From the NCBI RefSeq assembly GCF_029873475.1, contig NZ_CP123499.1, forward strand, positions 868,001-932,000: DNA of 64,000 nucleotides, given 5' to 3'. The stretch is from Arsenophonus sp. aPb (GTDB lineage: Bacteria > Pseudomonadota > Gammaproteobacteria > Enterobacterales > Enterobacteriaceae). The notes below the pieces were generated by a model. The model ran no database searches. It was not told the DNA's origin and worked only from the letters and a program-made list of their open reading frames with translations. Shown piece after piece: positions 61,333-64,000 of the stretch (positions are counted from its first letter, which is position 1; the number at the start of each line of letters is the position of its first letter). The translations under genes were made by a program, and so were the position numbers.

Positions 61333-61621
61333 ATTATCTTTTTTCAGCTTTTTGCATTATCAGTCATTATTTTATTAAATCTTTTGTGTAATTTTTTATA
61401 AACATAAAAATATTTTTCTTAATTATAGAATAGAATTTTTTTGTTTATTTTCATTTGATTATATATTTTTGTTCCATTTTTATTTTATTAGTAAAGCAAA
61501 TGTTACTATGTGTTGTCGCCAATGGATTGTAATATTTACAGTTCATGTTATCGTATAGCTGAACCTCAAATCGGTGTAATGCAATGCAGGATAAAAAGTT
61601 AAACAGGTAAAGATAATGATC
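61333..61621. other. aroF upstream region
   Basis: About 290 AT-rich bases that must contain the aroF promoter. In E. coli aroF-tyrA is repressed by TyrR at TGTAAA-N6-TTTACA boxes; partial half-sites such as TGTAAT and TTTACA occur here (for example around 61530-61542), but not with the required spacing, so no box is called. Confidence 0.4.
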
Positions 61622-62710
61622 ATGCAAAAAGATGAGCTTAATAATGTTAATATTTCTGATGAACAGATTTTAATTACACCGAAAGAGCTTAAAAAATATT
61701 ATCCATTGGATCACAAGAATCAGCAAATAATTACCCATTCTCGCCGAATTATTGCTGATATTATTCAGCATCGTGACCCACGGTTATTAGTTATTTGTGG
61801 TCCCTGCTCTATCCATGATGTGGATGCAGCACTGGAATATGCCCATCGTTTAAAGCAGTTAGCAATAGAACTTGGTGATAGTTTATATATTGTTATGCGG
61901 GTTTATTTTGAAAAACCTCGTACCACCACTGGCTGGAAAGGTCTGATTAGTGATCCGATGATGGATGGTTCTTTTGATATGGAAAAAGGGCTGCATATTG
62001 CACGTAAGTTATTGTTATCGCTTGTGGATATGGGATTGCCATTAGCGACAGAAGCACTTGATCCAAATACTCCACAATATTTAGGCGATTTATTTAGTTG
62101 GTCCGCTATAGGTGCTAGAACGACTGAATCACAAACACATCGTGAAATGGCTTCTGGACTCTCTATGCCAGTGGGTTTTAAAAATGGTACTGATGGTAAT
62201 TTAGTTACAGCAATTAATGCAATGAGAGCAGCAGCGATGCCACATCGCTTTATGGGTATTAATCAATCAGGTCAAGTTTGTTTATTACAAACGCAAGGTA
62301 ACCCTGATGGTCATATCATTTTAAGGGGAGGGGAAAAGCCAAATTATAGTGCGCAAGATATTGCAAATTGTGAAATACAGATGCGCAATACTAATTTATT
62401 ACCCTCTTTAATGATTGATTGTAGCCATGGTAATTCGAGAAAAGATTTTCGTCGTCAACCGTTAGTGGTGGAATCGATTGTAGAGCAAATAACTCATGGT
62501 AATCGGTCAATTACAGGTATGATGCTTGAAAGCCATATTAATGAAGGAAGTCAATCTTCAGAACAATTACGTTCTAAAATGAAATATGGCGTTTCTGTCA
62601 CTGATGCTTGTATTAGTTGGGACACAACAGACGCAGTATTAAGAAAATTACATACTAAAATTCACTCGGTACTTAAAGAGCGTATTAAGACCCTAGAAAA
62701 AGCAAGCTAA
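61622..62710 (+). CDS. aroF: 3-deoxy-7-phosphoheptulonate synthase, tyrosine-sensitive type
   Basis: AroF condenses erythrose 4-phosphate and phosphoenolpyruvate, the entry step of aromatic amino-acid synthesis. The ATG at 61622 (MQKDELNNVNISDEQILITP) corresponds to the E. coli AroF start; an ATG two codons upstream is also possible. The 362-residue product contains LLVICGPCSIHDVDAALEYA, RVYFEKPRTTTGWKGLI, GARTTESQTHREMASGLSMPVGFKNGTDG and DCSHGNSRKDF. Sequence and its pairing with tyrA point to the Tyr-regulated isoenzyme rather than AroG or AroH. Confidence 0.96.
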   Translation: MQKDELNNVNISDEQILITPKELKKYYPLDHKNQQIITHSRRIIADIIQHRDPRLLVICGPCSIHDVDAALEYAHRLKQLAIELGDSLYIVMRVYFEKPRTTTGWKGLISDPMMDGSFDMEKGLHIARKLLLSLVDMGLPLATEALDPNTPQYLGDLFSWSAIGARTTESQTHREMASGLSMPVGFKNGTDGNLVTAINAMRAAAMPHRFMGINQSGQVCLLQTQGNPDGHIILRGGEKPNYSAQDIANCEIQMRNTNLLPSLMIDCSHGNSRKDFRRQPLVVESIVEQITHGNRSITGMMLESHINEGSQSSEQLRSKMKYGVSVTDACISWDTTDAVLRKLHTKIHSVLKERIKTLEKAS

Positions 62711-62724
62711 TACAAGGTAAATTG

Positions 62725-63846
62725 ATGTCAGCAGAATTATTACAATTACGTCAACAGATTGACGAAATCGATAAATCATTACTCGCATTACTAGCAAAAA
62801 GAATGCAATTAGTGTCGGCAGTTGGTGAAGTAAAAAGCCAACAAGGGTTACCTATCTATGTCCCAGAGCGCGAGGCTTCAATGTTAGAAGCGCGTCGCAA
62901 AGAAGCGGAAAAAATAGGTATTGCTCCTGATCTGATTGAAGATATTTTACGCCGCATTATGCGTGAATCTTACCAGCATGAAAATAATCAAGGTTATAAA
63001 AAACTAAATGCTGATCTAGGACCTATTATCATTGTGGGTGGCGAAGGTCGGATGGGAAAATTATTTAGTCAATTATTTACCCTCTCAGGCTATGAAGTTT
63101 ATAGTTTGAACGAAGAAGATTGGAATACAGCAGATAAATTATTGGCTAATGCTGCCGTAGTCATGATTAGTGTCCCTATCCATTCAACGGTAGAAGTTAT
63201 CCATAGATTGCCAAAGTTGTCTGAAGATACATTATTGATGGATATCTCTTCTATTAAGCAGCAACCGCTTGAAGCTATGTTATCAGTACATAATGGGCCT
63301 GTTATTGGTTTACATCCCATGTTCGGCTCAGATATCAATAGCATTGCTAAACAGGTAATTATTTATTGTGAAGGAAGAAATCCACAAGCATACCAATGGC
63401 TATTAGAACAATTGACGGTTTGGGGAGCCAGATTACATAAAATTAATGCTACAGAGCATGATAAATGTATGGCATTTATTCAGGCGCTTCGCCATTTTAC
63501 TACTTTTGCTTATGGACAATATTTATCTGAACAAAAAGTCGATCTCCAACAATTATTAACTCTTTCATCGCCTATATATCGATTAGAGTTAGCAATGGTT
63601 GGACGTCTGTTTGCTCAAGATCCACAACTTTATGCAGATATTATTATGGCATCCGATGAAAACATTGATTTGATTGTTAAATATTATCAAAGTTTTGGTC
63701 ATTCGGTGGCATTGCTTAAAGATCAAGATAAGAACAAGTTTATTTCTCAATTTGAGAGAATTAGTCAATGGTTTGGTCAGGATGCTAAACGGTTAATGCA
63801 AGAAAGCAATGCATTATTACAACAAGCTAATGATATTAGTCGTTAA
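62725..63846 (+). CDS. tyrA: chorismate mutase / prephenate dehydrogenase (T-protein)
   Basis: TyrA converts chorismate to prephenate and then, with NAD+, to 4-hydroxyphenylpyruvate. The ATG at 62725 gives 373 residues, as in E. coli. Residues 1-90 form the AroQ mutase (LRQQIDEIDKSLLALLAKRM, GLPIYVPEREASML), and about 95-373 the dehydrogenase with nucleotide loop IIVGGEGRMGKLFSQLF and GLHPMFGSD and AFIQALRHF active-site segments. It lies 14 bases after aroF in one operon. Confidence 0.97.
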   Translation: MSAELLQLRQQIDEIDKSLLALLAKRMQLVSAVGEVKSQQGLPIYVPEREASMLEARRKEAEKIGIAPDLIEDILRRIMRESYQHENNQGYKKLNADLGPIIIVGGEGRMGKLFSQLFTLSGYEVYSLNEEDWNTADKLLANAAVVMISVPIHSTVEVIHRLPKLSEDTLLMDISSIKQQPLEAMLSVHNGPVIGLHPMFGSDINSIAKQVIIYCEGRNPQAYQWLLEQLTVWGARLHKINATEHDKCMAFIQALRHFTTFAYGQYLSEQKVDLQQLLTLSSPIYRLELAMVGRLFAQDPQLYADIIMASDENIDLIVKYYQSFGHSVALLKDQDKNKFISQFERISQWFGQDAKRLMQESNALLQQANDISR

Positions 63847-63870
63847 TTTACTGTTACTAATACTTTTTGA

Positions 63871-63896
63871 AAAACCGGTTATACAACCGGTTTTTT
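63871..63896. terminator. bidirectional terminator between tyrA and pheA
   Basis: AAAACCGGTT (63871-63880) pairs with AACCGGTTTT (63885-63894) around an ATAC loop and is followed by T on the plus strand and by TTTT-rich sequence on the minus strand. It begins 24 bases after tyrA and touches the pheA stop codon. Confidence 0.9.
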
Positions 63897-64000
63897 AGTT
63901 AGCAACACCGCTAGGTACTAAATTATCAGCTGGGTAGCAGCCTAAAATTTTTATTGAGCGCGTCATTGCAGTTAATTTTTCTAATGCATGTTGCATATCT
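63895..64000 (-). CDS. pheA: C-terminal end of chorismate mutase / prephenate dehydratase (P-protein)
   Basis: The minus strand is open from the window edge to a TAA at 63895-63897 and reads ...MQHALEKLTAMTRSIKILGCYPADN, matching the end of the PheA regulatory (ACT) domain, where E. coli has ITRSMKVLGCYPSEN. Only about 34 residues are visible. The pheA-tyrA-aroF arrangement is that of E. coli. Too short for the open-frame threshold but the match is specific. Confidence 0.88.
   Translation of the reverse strand, partial: DMQHALEKLTAMTRSIKILGCYPADNLVPSGVAN

Noticed and set aside
61380..61560. TyrR boxes upstream of aroF
   Set aside because: Half-sites TGTAAT and TTTACA are seen, but none has the TGTAAA-N6-TTTACA spacing with few enough mismatches.

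Overview
The window is a chromosomal segment of an AT-rich gammaproteobacterium of the order Enterobacterales. Almost every housekeeping protein reads as a close relative of its Escherichia coli counterpart (TrmB, HemW, LysA, DinB, RecA, GshA, TrmD, TyrA). The base composition is much more AT-rich than in E. coli, long gene-free AT tracts are present, and a Na+-translocating NADH:quinone reductase operon (nqrABCDEF-apbE-nqrM) sits between yafK and dinB. This combination, together with a candidate type III effector, best fits the Morganellaceae and in particular an insect-associated Arsenophonus-like bacterium. The genus is an inference; no search could be run.

Layout. 1-12.1 kb: end of trmB, yggL, glsB, yggN, a lineage-specific candidate effector gene, then a leftward block hemW-rdgB-yggT-proC-yggS, ruvX-yqgE, gshB and rsmE (heme/iron enzyme chaperone, nucleotide sanitation, proline, PLP homeostasis, glutathione). 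12.3-15.2 kb: an accessory stretch with an orphan prepilin peptidase, a small secreted protein, and a two-gene leftward unit (secreted metallo-beta-lactamase-fold protein plus DsbA-like protein). 15.6-22.8 kb: divergent lysR/lysA, fadE, gmhA, yafJ and yafK. 23.3-30.4 kb: the nqr operon with its maturation genes apbE (flavinylation) and nqrM (iron delivery). 30.5-33.2 kb: a GDPD-like secreted protein lacking expected metal ligands, an AT-rich spacer with an ATTAT pentanucleotide repeat, and a C45-family acyltransferase. 33.3-45.6 kb: dinB with a LexA box, pepD, gpt, frsA, crl, proBA, aroL, aas-lplT, pncC. 45.6-50.5 kb: recA with an SOS promoter, alaS and csrA; recX, expected between recA and alaS, is missing. 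51-53.2 kb: tRNA-Ser(GCU) and two identical tRNA-Arg(ACG), then gshA. 53.3-55.4 kb: luxS destroyed by an IS200/IS605-type element carrying divergent tnpA and tnpB. 55.4-64 kb: corB, ypjD, ffh, the rpsP-rimM-trmD-rplS operon, aroF-tyrA and the end of pheA.

The most interesting points are (1) the protein at 3761-5158, whose N-terminus has an LWDRIKDFF motif like the WEK(I/M)xxFF translocation signal of Salmonella SPI-2 effectors, with that domain duplicated in tandem and followed by an ankyrin-like C-terminus; (2) the luxS wreck, where an intact TnpA/TnpB element replaces 168 bp of luxS, apparently between two TTTAT sequences, so that AI-2 synthesis from this locus is lost and the TnpB guide would match intact luxS; and (3) a strong terminator-like hairpin between the predicted rpsP promoter and rpsP.
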